Positions 24,283 to 34,442 of a stretch of 64,000 nt of DNA are shown one piece after another. The stretch's first letter is position 1. The number at the start of each line of letters is the position of its first letter. The position numbers and the translations under genes were made by a program. The notes under the pieces were generated by a model. It saw nothing but the letters and a program-made list of their open reading frames with translations, was not told the DNA's origin and searched no databases. Source of the stretch: Desulfoferula sp040751985 (lineage in GTDB: Bacteria; Desulfobacterota; Desulfarculia; Desulfarculales; Desulfarculaceae); NCBI GenBank assembly GCA_040751985.1, contig JBFMFU010000003.1, forward strand, positions 9,140 through 73,139, written 5' to 3'.

Positions 24283-24361
24283 ATACAAGGGGGGTGCGCC
24301 CCTCTTGGCCTCCGGGCGATGCTGCTCCCCCCGCCCGACAAACCGGGCGGGGGTCGGTTTT
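24283..24361 (+). ncRNA. Candidate small RNA or leader with intrinsic terminator
   Basis: Predicted start about 24283, just after a promoter-like pair. A first hairpin is formed by CAAGGGG...CCCCTCTTG (about 24286-24309), then a strong terminator. The transcript would be about 80 bases with no ORF. It may be a free small RNA, or a leader that attenuates the GGDEF gene 108 bases further on. It does not fit the c-di-GMP riboswitch consensus that I can recall. Confidence 0.35.
24328..24361 (+). terminator. Intrinsic terminator upstream of the GGDEF gene
   Basis: CCCCCGCCCG/CGGGCGGGGG 10-bp stem with loop ACAAAC, then TCGGTTTT. Oriented for plus-strand transcription, although no plus-strand gene lies upstream nearer than 19626. 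Confidence 0.7.
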
Positions 24362-24468
24362 ACCCGGGAGGCAGCTAAGCTAACTGCTCCTGCTTCAATC
24401 CTAAATCGCCCCAGGGGTCATGTCAATTTGGCAGACCCCCGCCAGCCATGCGCCTGGAGGGCAGACTG

Positions 24469-27003
24469 GTGACCGCCGCAAGCGACAAAGACCGCCCCGG
24501 CCAAGGAAAACGGGGCATGCACGGCGGCAGCCTGGTGCTGGCGGTGGTGGTGGCCACTCTGGTGCTGCTCAGCACCCAATACCTGTTCGCCAGGGGCTAT
24601 CTGGAGGCCCATGTCCAGGGGTATCTGCAGGACCACCTGCACCAGGTGGTGAGCCTGGCCGGCTCGCCGCCGGCCGCGGACCAGGCCCGGGCCCTGCGCC
24701 GGGCCCAGGCCAACCCTCCGGTGGGCCTGGGCGAGGGGCGGCTGGCCTACACCTACGGCCTGGACGGGGAGGGCCGGGTGCTGGTGCCCCCCCGGCGGCC
24801 GGGGCAGCCCCTGCCGCCGGCCGCGGTGCGGGCCGGCCTGGCCACTAGCGGCCCGGAGGGGCGGCGGCTCATTGTCCAGGGCCGGCCGGCCTGGGCCGTG
24901 GCCCAGCGACTGCCCGGCGGCCTGGTGGTGGTGAGCCAGGGGTTCTTGAGCGACTACCTGCCGCCCGCCCTGAGCTCCCTGATCAAGGCCAGCCTGCTGG
25001 CCACCCTGGGGCTGGTGGCGCTGATGACCCTGTTGGCCGTGCTGCTGGTGCGCCGTAGGCTCAGCCGGCCGCTCAGGCGGCTGACCGCCGAGGCCGAGCG
25101 GGTGGCCTCCGGCGACCTGACCCCGCCCCTGCCCCTGGCCGGCCGCAGCGACGAGCTGGGCCGGCTCTCCCTGGCCCTGAACCACCTGACCCTGGCCGCC
25201 CAGCGCATGGTGGGCCAGGCCGCCGCCGAGCAGGACCGCTTCCAGCACCTGTTCAACGACAGCAAGGACGGGGCCTTCATCACCGACCAGTACGGCCGCC
25301 TGGTGGAGGTCAACGAGGCCCTGCTGGAGATGCTGGGCGGCGGCGAGCGGGAAGAGTACCTGGGCCGGGACCAAGTGGATGAGCTTTTCCTGGACGCCGA
25401 GGAGGGCCGGCTCTACCGCGACAGCCTGACCGCCCAGGGCTACGTGCAGGACTTCCCGGCCGTGCTGCGCCGGCGGGAGGGCGGCAGCTTCGAGGCCCTG
25501 CTCACCGTCACCCACGACCCGCGTTCCTACACCCGCTTCGGCCTGGTCCGCGACGTGACCCGCATGCGCGCCGCCCAGCGGGCCCTGGTGGAGAGCGAGG
25601 CCCGCTACCGCCGCCTGGTGGACAACGCCCCGGACATCATCTACCGCTGGTCGTTCGAGGACAACCGCTTCGAATACCTGAGCGCCTCGGCCCATGAAGT
25701 CACCGGCTACAGCAACCAGCGCCTGGTGGACAACCCGGAGGTGTTCTGGCAGGCGCTGCACCCCGAGGACCGCCAGCGGGTGGCCCGCAACTGGACCAGG
25801 CTGATGCGCGGCCGCGGGCCCACGGTGAGCCAGCAGGAGTTCCGCGTCATCACCGCCGAGGGCCACACCCGCTGGCTGATGGAGCGCAGCATCCTGCTGC
25901 GCGACGAGTTGGACCATCCCCTGGCCCTGGAGGGCATCGCCACAGACATCACCGACCGCAAGCTGGTGGAGCTGGAGCTGGTGCGCGGCCAGCAGATGGT
26001 GGAGCAGACCCTGCAGGGCCTGCCGGCAGCGGTCATGGTCATAGACCGCGAGCACAAGGTGGTGCACTGGAACAAAGCACTGGAGGCCATCACCGGGGTG
26101 CCGGCCGACCAGGCGGTGGGCAGCAACCGGCAGTGGCACCCCTTCTACCCCCAGGCCCAGCCGGTGCTGGCCGACCTGATCCTGGACGGCGATGACGAGA
26201 ATATCAGACACCTGCCCGGTGCCGAGAACGTCAAGCCCTCCAAGCTGGTGGAGGGCGGCTGGGAGGGCGAGGGCTTCTACCCCGGTCTGGGCGAAAACGG
26301 CGTGCACCTGTACTTCCTGGCCGCGCCCATCCGCGACGCCGGGGGCCGGGTGGTGCGGGCGGTGGAGACCCTGGTGGATCTGACCGACAAGCGCAACCTG
26401 GAGCAGGAGCTGATCAAGATGTCGGTCACCGACAACCTCACCGGCCTGTACAACCAGCGCTTCTTCTACGCCTCCCTGGGCCGGGAGATGGAGGCCTCCC
26501 AGCGCTACGACCTGCCCCTGTCCCTGCTCATGGTGGACATAGACCTGTTCAAGCGCTTCAACGACAGCTTCGGCCACCTGGCCGGCGACCAGGCCCTGAG
26601 CCAGTTCGCCGAGGTGCTCAAGCGCTGCGTGCGCGGTATGGACCTGTGCTGCCGCTACGGCGGCGAGGAGTTCGTGGTGCTCTTGCCCCACGCCGCCCTG
26701 CCCGAGGCCCTCAAGGTGGCCGAGCGCGTGCGGGCCGGGGTGGCCGCCACCCTGCTGCAGTTGGAGAACAACGACGGCCAGCGCACTACCAGCCGCATCA
26801 CCGTCAGCCTGGGCGTGGCCACCCTGGGGGCCAAGGAGGACGAGCAGGAGTTCGTGCGCCGGGCCGACGCGGCCCTGTACGCGGCCAAGGAGGGGGGGCG
26901 CAACCTGGTGGGGGCCAGCCTGGCCGGCGGCGAGCTGAAGGTGCAGCCCCGGGGCGCCCCGGCCCAGGACAACTCCCGCGAGCAGCAGCCCGCCTCTGCT
27001 TAG
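24469..27003 (+). CDS. Membrane PAS-sensor diguanylate cyclase
   Basis: 844 residues. Transmembrane helices at about 20-41 and 173-193 enclose a periplasmic sensor region. HAMP (about 195-245), three PAS-like domains (about 258-375, 380-505, 512-640) and a GGDEF domain follow. The active motif GGEEF is near 730, and an inhibitory-site RxxD (RGMD) lies five residues before it, so it should make cyclic di-GMP with product inhibition. GTG at 24469 is preferred because GGAGG is 8 bases upstream; the ATG at 24448 lacks a ribosome site. No EAL domain. It overlaps the end of the convergent livF gene by 4 bases. Confidence 0.9.
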   Translation: MTAASDKDRPGQGKRGMHGGSLVLAVVVATLVLLSTQYLFARGYLEAHVQGYLQDHLHQVVSLAGSPPAADQARALRRAQANPPVGLGEGRLAYTYGLDGEGRVLVPPRRPGQPLPPAAVRAGLATSGPEGRRLIVQGRPAWAVAQRLPGGLVVVSQGFLSDYLPPALSSLIKASLLATLGLVALMTLLAVLLVRRRLSRPLRRLTAEAERVASGDLTPPLPLAGRSDELGRLSLALNHLTLAAQRMVGQAAAEQDRFQHLFNDSKDGAFITDQYGRLVEVNEALLEMLGGGEREEYLGRDQVDELFLDAEEGRLYRDSLTAQGYVQDFPAVLRRREGGSFEALLTVTHDPRSYTRFGLVRDVTRMRAAQRALVESEARYRRLVDNAPDIIYRWSFEDNRFEYLSASAHEVTGYSNQRLVDNPEVFWQALHPEDRQRVARNWTRLMRGRGPTVSQQEFRVITAEGHTRWLMERSILLRDELDHPLALEGIATDITDRKLVELELVRGQQMVEQTLQGLPAAVMVIDREHKVVHWNKALEAITGVPADQAVGSNRQWHPFYPQAQPVLADLILDGDDENIRHLPGAENVKPSKLVEGGWEGEGFYPGLGENGVHLYFLAAPIRDAGGRVVRAVETLVDLTDKRNLEQELIKMSVTDNLTGLYNQRFFYASLGREMEASQRYDLPLSLLMVDIDLFKRFNDSFGHLAGDQALSQFAEVLKRCVRGMDLCCRYGGEEFVVLLPHAALPEALKVAERVRAGVAATLLQLENNDGQRTTSRITVSLGVATLGAKEDEQEFVRRADAALYAAKEGGRNLVGASLAGGELKVQPRGAPAQDNSREQQPASA

Positions 27004-27707
27004 GAAATGCCTAGATACGCCCGCTGCACCCGGCCGTCGGCGGCCAGCTCCCGGCCGCTGCCGCTGAGCACCACCCGGCCGGTCTCCAGGACATAGGCCC
27101 GCTGGGCCAGGGCCAGGGCCGCGGCCGCGTTCTGCTCCACCAGCAGCACCGTCACCCCCTGGGCGTGTATGCGCCGGATGATGTCGAACACTTCGGCCAC
27201 CAGCCGGGGCGACAGGCCCAGGGAGGGCTCGTCCAGCATCAACAGGCGCGGCCGGCCCATGAGGCCGCGGCCCAGGGCCAGCATCTGGCGCTCGCCGCCG
27301 GAGAGGGTGCCGGCCGCCTGGCGGCGGCGCTCGGCCAGGCGGGGGAAGGCCTGGTAGATGCGGGCCAGGTCCTCATTGAAGGCTGCATCCTGGCGCCGGA
27401 AGTAGCCGCCCAGCACCAGGTTCTCCTGCACGGACAGGTTCACGAACACCCGCCGGCCCTCGGGCACCAGGATCAGCCCCTGGCGGGAGAGGCGGTGGGC
27501 GCCGACGCCGGCGATCTCCCGGCCCTGGTAGCGGATGGAGCCCGCGGCCGGCCGGAGCAGGCCGCTGACCGCCGCCAGCAGGGTGGACTTGCCGGCGCCG
27601 TTGGCCCCCACCAGGGTCACGATCTCGCCGGCGGCCACGCTGAGGCCCACCGCGCGCAGGGCGGTGATGCCGCCGTAGCGCACCGTGAGGTCCTTGACCT
27701 CAAGCAC
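27000..27707 (-). CDS. livF: Branched-chain amino acid ABC transporter ATPase LivF
   Basis: 235 residues. Walker A GANGAGKST (34-42), signature LSGGERQ, Walker B LLMLDEPSLGLSP and an H-loop-region VLLVEQN, all as in LivF. It is one of the two ATPases powering uptake of branched-chain or related amino acids or short acids. GTG at 27707 with GGAGGCGGGCC upstream overlaps the livG end by 8 bases. Confidence 0.92.
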   Translation of the reverse strand: MLEVKDLTVRYGGITALRAVGLSVAAGEIVTLVGANGAGKSTLLAAVSGLLRPAAGSIRYQGREIAGVGAHRLSRQGLILVPEGRRVFVNLSVQENLVLGGYFRRQDAAFNEDLARIYQAFPRLAERRRQAAGTLSGGERQMLALGRGLMGRPRLLMLDEPSLGLSPRLVAEVFDIIRRIHAQGVTVLLVEQNAAAALALAQRAYVLETGRVVLSGSGRELAADGRVQRAYLGIS

Positions 27708-28478
27708 GGCCCGCCTCCTCGCCCAGGTAGGCTCGGATCACGGCCGGGTTCTGCTGCACCTGGGCGGGCGCGCCCTGGGCGATGATGCGGCCCTGGTCCA
27801 GCACGGTCAGGCGCTCGCAGAGGTTCATCACAAAGCGCATGTCGTGCTCGATCAACAGAATGGTCAGGCCCATTTCGTTGCGCAGGCGGCGCACCAGGCT
27901 GGCCAACTGGGCGGTCTCCTGGGGGTTCATGCCCGCGGCCGGCTCGTCCAACAGCAGCAGCCGGGGCTGGGTGGCCAGGGCCCGGGCGATCTCCAGCAGG
28001 CGCTGCTGGCCGTAGGCCAGGCTGTCGGCGCGCTCGTCGGACAGGCGGGCCAGGCCCACCAGATCCAAGAGCTCCGCGGCTCGGGTGAACATGCGCTCCT
28101 CCTCGGCCGCGTAGCCAGGCAGGCGCAGGATGGCCGAGAGGAAGCTGGCCTTCAGCCGGCCGTGGAAGCCCACCAGCACGTTCTCCAGCACCGACAGATC
28201 GTCGAACAGGCGGATGTTCTGGAAGGTGCGGGCCAGGCCCATCTGGTTGATGCGGCTGGGCCGCAGGCCGGCGATGGGGCGCTGGTCAAAGTCGATGCGG
28301 CCGGCAATGGGGCGCACCCGGCCGGTGAACAGGTTGAAGCAGGTGGTCTTGCCGGCGCCGTTGGGCCCGATCAGGCCGGCCAGCTCGCCGGGGGCCAGGC
28401 TGAAGTCCAGGCCGTCCACGGCCAGCAGCCCGCCGAAGCGGCAACTGAGCCCCTGGGCCCGCAGCAGGGCCGGCCGGC

Positions 28479-28482
<4 letters not shown>
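27700..28482 (-). CDS. livG: Branched-chain amino acid ABC transporter ATPase LivG
   Basis: 260 residues. Walker A GPNGAGKTT (39-47), LAYGQQRLLEIARAL as the degenerate signature typical of LivG, Walker B LLLLDEPAAGMNP, and the long insertion after the Q-loop (FQNIRLFDDLSVLENVLVG). It pairs with LivF on the LivHM channel. GTG at 28482 overlaps the livM stop by 4 bases (GTGA). Confidence 0.92.
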
Positions 28483-29557
<1,075 letters not shown>

Positions 29558-29561
<4 letters not shown>

Positions 29562-30445
29562 TCGGGCAGCTCCTCGCCCATGATGCCGGTGGGCTTGAAC
29601 AAGAGGATGCCGATGAGCAGCACGAAGGCCAGGGCGTCGCGGTAGCCGGCCAACTGCGGCAGCCAGGCCACCAGGAGTATTTCGGCCAGGCCCAACAAGA
29701 GCCCGCCGATCATGGCCCCCACCACGTTGCCGATGCCGCCCAGCACCGCGGCCACGAAGGCCTTTAGTCCGGGCAGCACGCCCATCAGGGGGTTGATCTG
29801 GGGGTACTTCATGGCCCAGAGCACGCCGCCGGCCGCGGCCAGGGCGCTGCCGATGGCGAAGGTGGCGGCCACCACCCGGTTGGTGTCGATGCCCATCAGG
29901 CGCACGGTGACCAGGTCCCGGGACAGGGCGCGCATGGCCATGCCCAGGCGGGTGCGGTAGATGACCACCAGCAGGCCGGCCAGGATCAGGGCGGTGATGA
30001 TGGGCGTCCAGAGGCTAAGCGACAGCACCCGCACCGAGCCCCACTGGTAGATCTGGTTGAAGACCTCCGGCCGCAGGAAGGCCTTAGGCCGGCCGCCGAA
30101 GACCACCAGGCCCAGGTTCTCTAAAAAGAAGCTGACCCCGATGGCGGTGATCAGGGCGCTGATGCGCGGCGCCCGTCGCAGCGGCCGGTAGGCGCCCTGG
30201 TCGATGAGCACGCCCAACAAAGCCGTGAGCAGCATGGAGCCCATCAGCGCTGCCCACCAGGGCAGGCCGAACTGCACGGCCCCGAACCAGGCCATGTAGC
30301 AGCCCACCATCAGCACGTCGCCGTGGGCGAAGTTGATCAGGCGCAGGATGCCGTAGACCAGGGTGTAGCCGATGGCGATGAGCCCATAGAGGCTGCCCAG
30401 GGTCAGGCCGTTGATGAGTTGCTGGGCTAGCTGGGCGCCGTCCAT
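29558..30445 (-). CDS. livH: Branched-chain amino acid ABC transporter permease LivH
   Basis: 295 residues, about eight hydrophobic helices, with LINGLTLGSLYGLIAIGYTLVYGILRLINFAHG at the start, the hallmark of LivH, and the EAA-like loop RALSRDLVTVRLMGID. It forms the channel with LivM. It is separated from the upstream binding-protein gene by a hairpin at 30463-30490. Confidence 0.92.
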
Positions 30446-30462
30446 GCTGCTGCCTTAAAGGA

Positions 30463-30490
30463 GCGGGCGGGGCCCTCTCGCCCCGCCCGC
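30463..30490 (-). terminator. Intercistronic hairpin between binding protein and livH
   Basis: GCGGGCGGGG/CCCCGCCCGC, 10-bp stem with 8-base loop, between the binding-protein stop and the livH start. No proper T-run follows, so it is more likely a partial attenuator or 3'-end stabiliser that keeps the binding protein more abundant than the permease. Confidence 0.5.
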
Positions 30491-30502
30491 CAAAGGACTT
30501 CC

Positions 30503-31621
30503 TTAGGGCTGCACCGTGGCCACGTAGACGAACTGGCCGCCCTGCACCTTGAGGATCACCGCCGGCTTGACCGCGTTGTGCTGCACCAGGGTGAGGACGC
30601 CGGTGACGCCGGGGAAGTCTTTGGTCTGCGCCAGGGCCGCGGCCACCTTGGCCCCGGCCAAGGACTTGGCCCGCTCCATGGCGTCCAGCAGGGCGTTGTA
30701 GGAGTCATAGGACAGGGCGCTCACCGAGTCCGGGGCCTCGTTGTAGGCCTTGCGGTAGGCGGCCACGAAGCTCTTGCCGCTCTTGGTGGTCACGCCTTTC
30801 TCGTCGAAGTGGGTGGTGAGATACAGCCCCTCCACGGCCGGCCCGCCGATCTTGATCAGCTCGGCGGCCTGGGCCGCGTCGCCACTTAAGAGCGGCTGCT
30901 TGAGCCCCAGCTCCCGGGCCTGGCGGGCGATGAGGGCGTCCTCGGTGAAGTAGCCGGGTACGTAGATTATGTCCGGCTTGGCCGCGGCGATGGCCCCCAG
31001 TTGGGCGCTGAAGTCCTGGTCGCCGGTGTTGTACTGGATCTTGAGCACCACCTTGCCGCCCAGCTTGCTGAAGGCGCGCTCAAAGAAGCCGGCGATGCCC
31101 ACGCAGTAGTCCTGGCTGATGTCGATCATCACCGCCGCGGTCTTGGCCTTGAGGTTGGCCCAGGCGAACTTGGCGGCCACGCTGCCCTGGAAGGGGTCGA
31201 TGAAGCAGATGCGGAAGACGTACTTCTTGCCCTGGGTGACCAGGGGGTTGGTGGCCCAGGGGCTGAGCATGGGCACCTTGGCCTGCTCGGCCACCGGCGC
31301 GGCGGCCAGGGAGTTACTAGAGGTCAGGCAGCCGATGATGGCCTGCACCCGGTTCTTCTGGATCACCCGGTTGGCCGCGTTAGAGGCCTCCACCTTGTCG
31401 CTCTTGTTGTCGGCCACCACCAACTGCACCGGCCGCCCCAGCACCGTGGGCCGGGCCTGCTGGGCCAGCTTGAGGCCCTTGACCCCGTTCTGGCCGTACA
31501 CCGCGGCCGGGCCGGTCATGGGAAACACCACCCCCAGGGTGACGGGCTCGGCGGCCGGGGCGGGGGTGGTCAGGGACGCGCACAGGACCGCGCAGGCGGC
31601 GGCCAGCAACATACGCTTCAT
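30503..31621 (-). CDS. Liv-type periplasmic solute-binding protein 1
   Basis: 372 residues. A signal peptide (about 1-23, ending TPAPAAEP) then a type I periplasmic-binding fold: VTLGVVFPMTGPAAVYGQNGVKG, DNKSDKVEASNAANRVI, SWATNPLVTQGKKYVFR, FSAQLGAIAAAKPDIIYVPGYF. It delivers ligand to LivHMGF encoded directly downstream. It is clearly a paralogue of the next protein, sharing the GPxAxYGQ, TNPLVTQGKKY and GDQDFSAQLG blocks, so a tandem duplication occurred. The ligand may be amino acid, aromatic acid or other carboxylate. Confidence 0.9.
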   Translation of the reverse strand: MKRMLLAAACAVLCASLTTPAPAAEPVTLGVVFPMTGPAAVYGQNGVKGLKLAQQARPTVLGRPVQLVVADNKSDKVEASNAANRVIQKNRVQAIIGCLTSSNSLAAAPVAEQAKVPMLSPWATNPLVTQGKKYVFRICFIDPFQGSVAAKFAWANLKAKTAAVMIDISQDYCVGIAGFFERAFSKLGGKVVLKIQYNTGDQDFSAQLGAIAAAKPDIIYVPGYFTEDALIARQARELGLKQPLLSGDAAQAAELIKIGGPAVEGLYLTTHFDEKGVTTKSGKSFVAAYRKAYNEAPDSVSALSYDSYNALLDAMERAKSLAGAKVAAALAQTKDFPGVTGVLTLVQHNAVKPAVILKVQGGQFVYVATVQP

Positions 31622-31642
31622 GTCTGGTTATCCTTTATTCCG

Positions 31643-32806
31643 TTAGGGGTTCATGGTGGTCACGTAGTCGAACTTGCCGTTCTTGACCTTGAGCAGCACC
31701 GCGCTCTTGACGGCGTTGCCGTCCGGGCCGATGTTGATGGTCCCGCTGACCCCGGCGAAGCCCTTGGTGGCGGCCAGGGCCGCGCGCAGCTTGGGGCCGT
31801 TGGTGGTGCCGGCCCGGGCCAGGGCGTCGCACAGCACCAGATAGGTGTCGGCGCCTAGGGCGTGGAAGCCAGTGAGGTCCTCCTTGACCTGGCCGGCCTT
31901 CTTCATATTCTCGTAGCGCCGCAGGAACTCGGCGGCGCGCTGACCCTGCACGCCGGCGGGGTGGAAGTGGGCGGTGAAGGTGAAGCCCTCCACGGCCGGC
32001 CCGCCGATCTTGATCAGCTCCGGGGCCTGGGCGCCGTCGCCCGAGAGCAGGGGTATCTTGAGGCCTAGCTCCCGGGCCTGGCGGGCCACCAGGGCGTCCT
32101 CGGTGTAGTAGTTGGGCAGGTAGAGCACGTCGGCCCCGGACTGCTTGACCGTGCCCAGTTGGGCGCTGAAGTCCTGGTCACCAGTGTTGCACTTGACCTG
32201 GGCCACGATCTGGCCGCCCAGCCGCTTGAACTCGCGCATGAAGAAGGCGCCCAGGCCCACGCAGTAGTCCTGGCCCACGTCGATCAACACCGCCGCCCGC
32301 CGGGCTCCCAGGTTGTGGTAGGCGTAGCGGGCGGCCACCTGGCCCTGGAAGGGGTCGATGAAGCAGACGCGAAAGGCGTACTTCTTGCCCTGGGTGACCA
32401 GGGGGTTGGTGGCGGTGGGGGTGATCATGGGGCGCTGGGCCTGCTCGGCCAGGGGCGCCACGGCCAGGGCCCGGCCGCTGGTGGCCGGCCCCAGGATGGC
32501 CACCACCTGCTCCTTCTTGAGCAGGCGGCTGGTGGCGTTGGCCGCCTCCACGTTGTCGCTCTTGTTGTCGGTCAGCACGAGCTTGATGGGCCGGTTCAGG
32601 GCCTTGGGCTGCATCTGCTGGGCGATCTGCATGCCCAGCCAACACATCTGGCCGTAGGCCGCCACCGGGCCGGTCATGGGCAGCACCACCCCCACCACGA
32701 TGGGCGGCGGGGTCTTGACCGCGGCCGCGGCCGGGCCGGCGGCCAGCAGGCAGCACAGCGCGGTCAGGGCCAGCCGCGGGAAAGGCAAATCAAGGCATCT
32801 GGGCAT
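31643..32806 (-). CDS. Liv-type periplasmic solute-binding protein 2
   Basis: 387 residues from ATG at 32806 (AGGAG 7-8 bases upstream). Signal peptide about 1-28 (ALTALCCLLAAGPAAAA). Same fold and landmarks as the neighbouring paralogue: VVGVVLPMTGPVAAYGQ, DNKSDNVEAANATSRLL, TATNPLVTQGKKYAFRVCFIDPF, GDQDFSAQLG. Two diverged receptors feeding one channel would widen ligand range. Confidence 0.9.
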   Translation of the reverse strand: MPRCLDLPFPRLALTALCCLLAAGPAAAAVKTPPPIVVGVVLPMTGPVAAYGQMCWLGMQIAQQMQPKALNRPIKLVLTDNKSDNVEAANATSRLLKKEQVVAILGPATSGRALAVAPLAEQAQRPMITPTATNPLVTQGKKYAFRVCFIDPFQGQVAARYAYHNLGARRAAVLIDVGQDYCVGLGAFFMREFKRLGGQIVAQVKCNTGDQDFSAQLGTVKQSGADVLYLPNYYTEDALVARQARELGLKIPLLSGDGAQAPELIKIGGPAVEGFTFTAHFHPAGVQGQRAAEFLRRYENMKKAGQVKEDLTGFHALGADTYLVLCDALARAGTTNGPKLRAALAATKGFAGVSGTINIGPDGNAVKSAVLLKVKNGKFDYVTTMNP

Positions 32807-32907
32807 GGGCTCGCTCCTGGCCTGGTTGAACATAGGCTCAGGGCCGCCGCGCCGGTCGGCGGCAGCCCACAGATGGACGAAACCTAAACCCTGCGGGGCG
32901 GCCCGGC

Positions 32908-33021
32908 TCAGGCCTCTTCCTGGGCGGCCTTGGCCTGGCGCTCCTCGCGCTTGCCCAGCCAGGCCACCAGCAGACCGATGGCAATGGAGCCGCCGAAGAT
33001 CACGTAAAACACCCAGCTCAT
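32908..33021 (-). CDS. 37-residue single-pass membrane microprotein
   Basis: ATG at 33021 with GGAGAGA 8-9 bases upstream. One hydrophobic helix (WVFYVIFGGSIAIGLLVAWLG, about 3-23) then a charged tail KREERQAKAAQEEA. It precedes the binding-protein gene by 101 bp on the same strand and follows a promoter-like pair at 33064-33092, so it may be the first gene of the liv operon. No family recognised; perhaps a stabiliser or regulator of the transporter. Confidence 0.55.
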   Translation of the reverse strand: MSWVFYVIFGGSIAIGLLVAWLGKREERQAKAAQEEA

Positions 33022-33063
33022 GCGGGTTCTCTCCGAGCAGGTTAATGCTTAGCCGACAGGGCC

Positions 33064-33092
33064 AACATAGCATCCCCCCGAGGGCGGGGCAA
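33064..33092 (-). promoter_or_regulatory. Candidate promoter of the liv operon
   Basis: Minus strand TTGCCC (33092-33087), 17-base spacer, TATGTT (33069-33064), about 45 bases before the microprotein ATG. Confidence 0.4.
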
Positions 33093-33094
33093 GC

Positions 33095-33883
33095 CTAGCC
33101 CTGGCCCAAATCAAAGCTGGCCAGCACCGGGGTGTGGTCGCTGGGCTTGGCCAGGCCGCGGGGGCCCACGTCCACCTCGCAGGAGGCGCAGAGCTTGGCC
33201 AGGGGCCGGCTGGCCAGCACCAAGTCCAGGCGCCAGCCCAGGTTGCGCTCAAAGGACTTGGGCAGGCGATAGTCCCAGAAGGTGAACTGCTTGACGTCCG
33301 GGTGGTGCAGGCGGAAGCAGTCGCTCAGGCCCAGCTTGCTCAGCTCGGCCAGGGCCCGGCGCTCGTCCGGGTGGCAGCCCACCTTACCGGCCATGCGCTT
33401 GGGGTCGAACACGTCTATGTCCGCGGGCGCCACGTTCATGTCGCCGGTGAGCACATAACGCTGGCGGGGCTTGAAGCTGGCCTGCAGCCAGTCGCGCAGG
33501 CGGGCCAGGAACTCCAGCTTGTAGACAAAGGCCGGGTCGCCCACCTCCCGGCCCTGGGGCACGTAGCAGTTGACCACCCACACCCCGTCCACCAGCACGC
33601 TGAGCAGCCGGGCCTGGTCTTCGGCCTGGCCGCCGTCAAAGCCCACCCGCACCTCCTGAGGCTGGCTCTTGCTCAAGACCGCCACGCCGTTGAAGGACTT
33701 CTGCCCCCAGCAGTGGACCACATAGCCCGTCTCTGTGAGGGCCTGGCGGGGGAAGTCGGCATCGGTCACCTTGGTCTCCTGCAGGCAGACCACCGAGGGG
33801 GTGCGCGCGGCCAGCCAGTCCAGGAGCAGAGGCAGGCGGGCGCGGATGCCGTTGACGTTGAAGGTGGCCAGGGTCCAGCTCAT
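33095..33883 (-). CDS. xth: Exodeoxyribonuclease III
   Basis: 262 residues, usual length for ExoA/XthA. Endonuclease/exonuclease/phosphatase fold: ATFNVNGIRARL, CLQETKV with the metal-binding Glu, YVLTGDMNVAP, FTFWDYR, and the C-terminal SDHTPV with the catalytic His. It repairs abasic sites and removes 3' blocks. ATG at 33883 with GGAGGCGCACC upstream. Monocistronic and divergent from the FmdB-like gene. Confidence 0.93.
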   Translation of the reverse strand: MSWTLATFNVNGIRARLPLLLDWLAARTPSVVCLQETKVTDADFPRQALTETGYVVHCWGQKSFNGVAVLSKSQPQEVRVGFDGGQAEDQARLLSVLVDGVWVVNCYVPQGREVGDPAFVYKLEFLARLRDWLQASFKPRQRYVLTGDMNVAPADIDVFDPKRMAGKVGCHPDERRALAELSKLGLSDCFRLHHPDVKQFTFWDYRLPKSFERNLGWRLDLVLASRPLAKLCASCEVDVGPRGLAKPSDHTPVLASFDLGQG

Positions 33884-34003
33884 GGTGCGCCTCCGCTGGG
33901 TCATCATAGCACGCCCGGCCCAGCCCGACTTGCCAGGCCGGCGCGGCCGGGTTACACTCTTGCCGCGCGGGCCGGGGCCAAGGCCGGCCCGGGAGGAAAG
34001 CAC

Positions 34004-34261
34004 ATGCCCATCTACGAGTTCCGCTGCGAGAGCTGCCAGAACGTCTTCGAGCACCTGGCCCTGAAGGCCGGCGAGAAGCTCAAGCTGGAGTGCCCGTCCT
34101 GCGGCGGCAAGGAGCTGTCCCGGGTGCTGAGCACCTGCGCCTCCATCGTCTCCGGCGGCCCCAGCCAGCCCGCCTGCCCCAGCTCGGGCCCCTGCCTGGA
34201 GCAGCGCTCCTGCGCCAACGCCGGCAACTGCGGCACCATCACCCTGCCCGGCGTGGACTAG
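34004..34261 (+). CDS. FmdB-family zinc-ribbon protein
   Basis: 85 residues: MPIYEFRCESCQNVFE and LECPSCGGKELSRVLS give the two CxxC knuckles of the FmdB regulatory-protein zinc ribbon. The C-terminal half is Cys-, Ser- and Pro-rich with four additional cysteines. GGGAGGAAAG precedes the ATG. The family is widespread; its function is poorly defined. Confidence 0.87.
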   Translation: MPIYEFRCESCQNVFEHLALKAGEKLKLECPSCGGKELSRVLSTCASIVSGGPSQPACPSSGPCLEQRSCANAGNCGTITLPGVD

Positions 34262-34442
34262 GACCGGCCGGGCCCAGCTACGGCAGGCGGCCGGCCCAAC
34301 GGCCGAAACCAGGGGGGAGCCCGCTCAAGGCCTTCCTGGATTCATATATAAAAACAATATGTTGCGCACGTAACGCCCGCCGGCGGGGTATTTGCATGTC
34401 TCTGCCCCGGCCCCTGGCTCGGCCGGGGTGGGGGGATGAGAC

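Noticed and set aside
24283..24361. Cyclic di-GMP riboswitch upstream of the GGDEF gene
   Set aside because: No match to the GEMM core that I can see; kept only as an unclassified RNA candidate.
34343..34370. AT-rich promoter before the 123-residue membrane protein
   Set aside because: TATATA is present without a credible -35 box at proper spacing.
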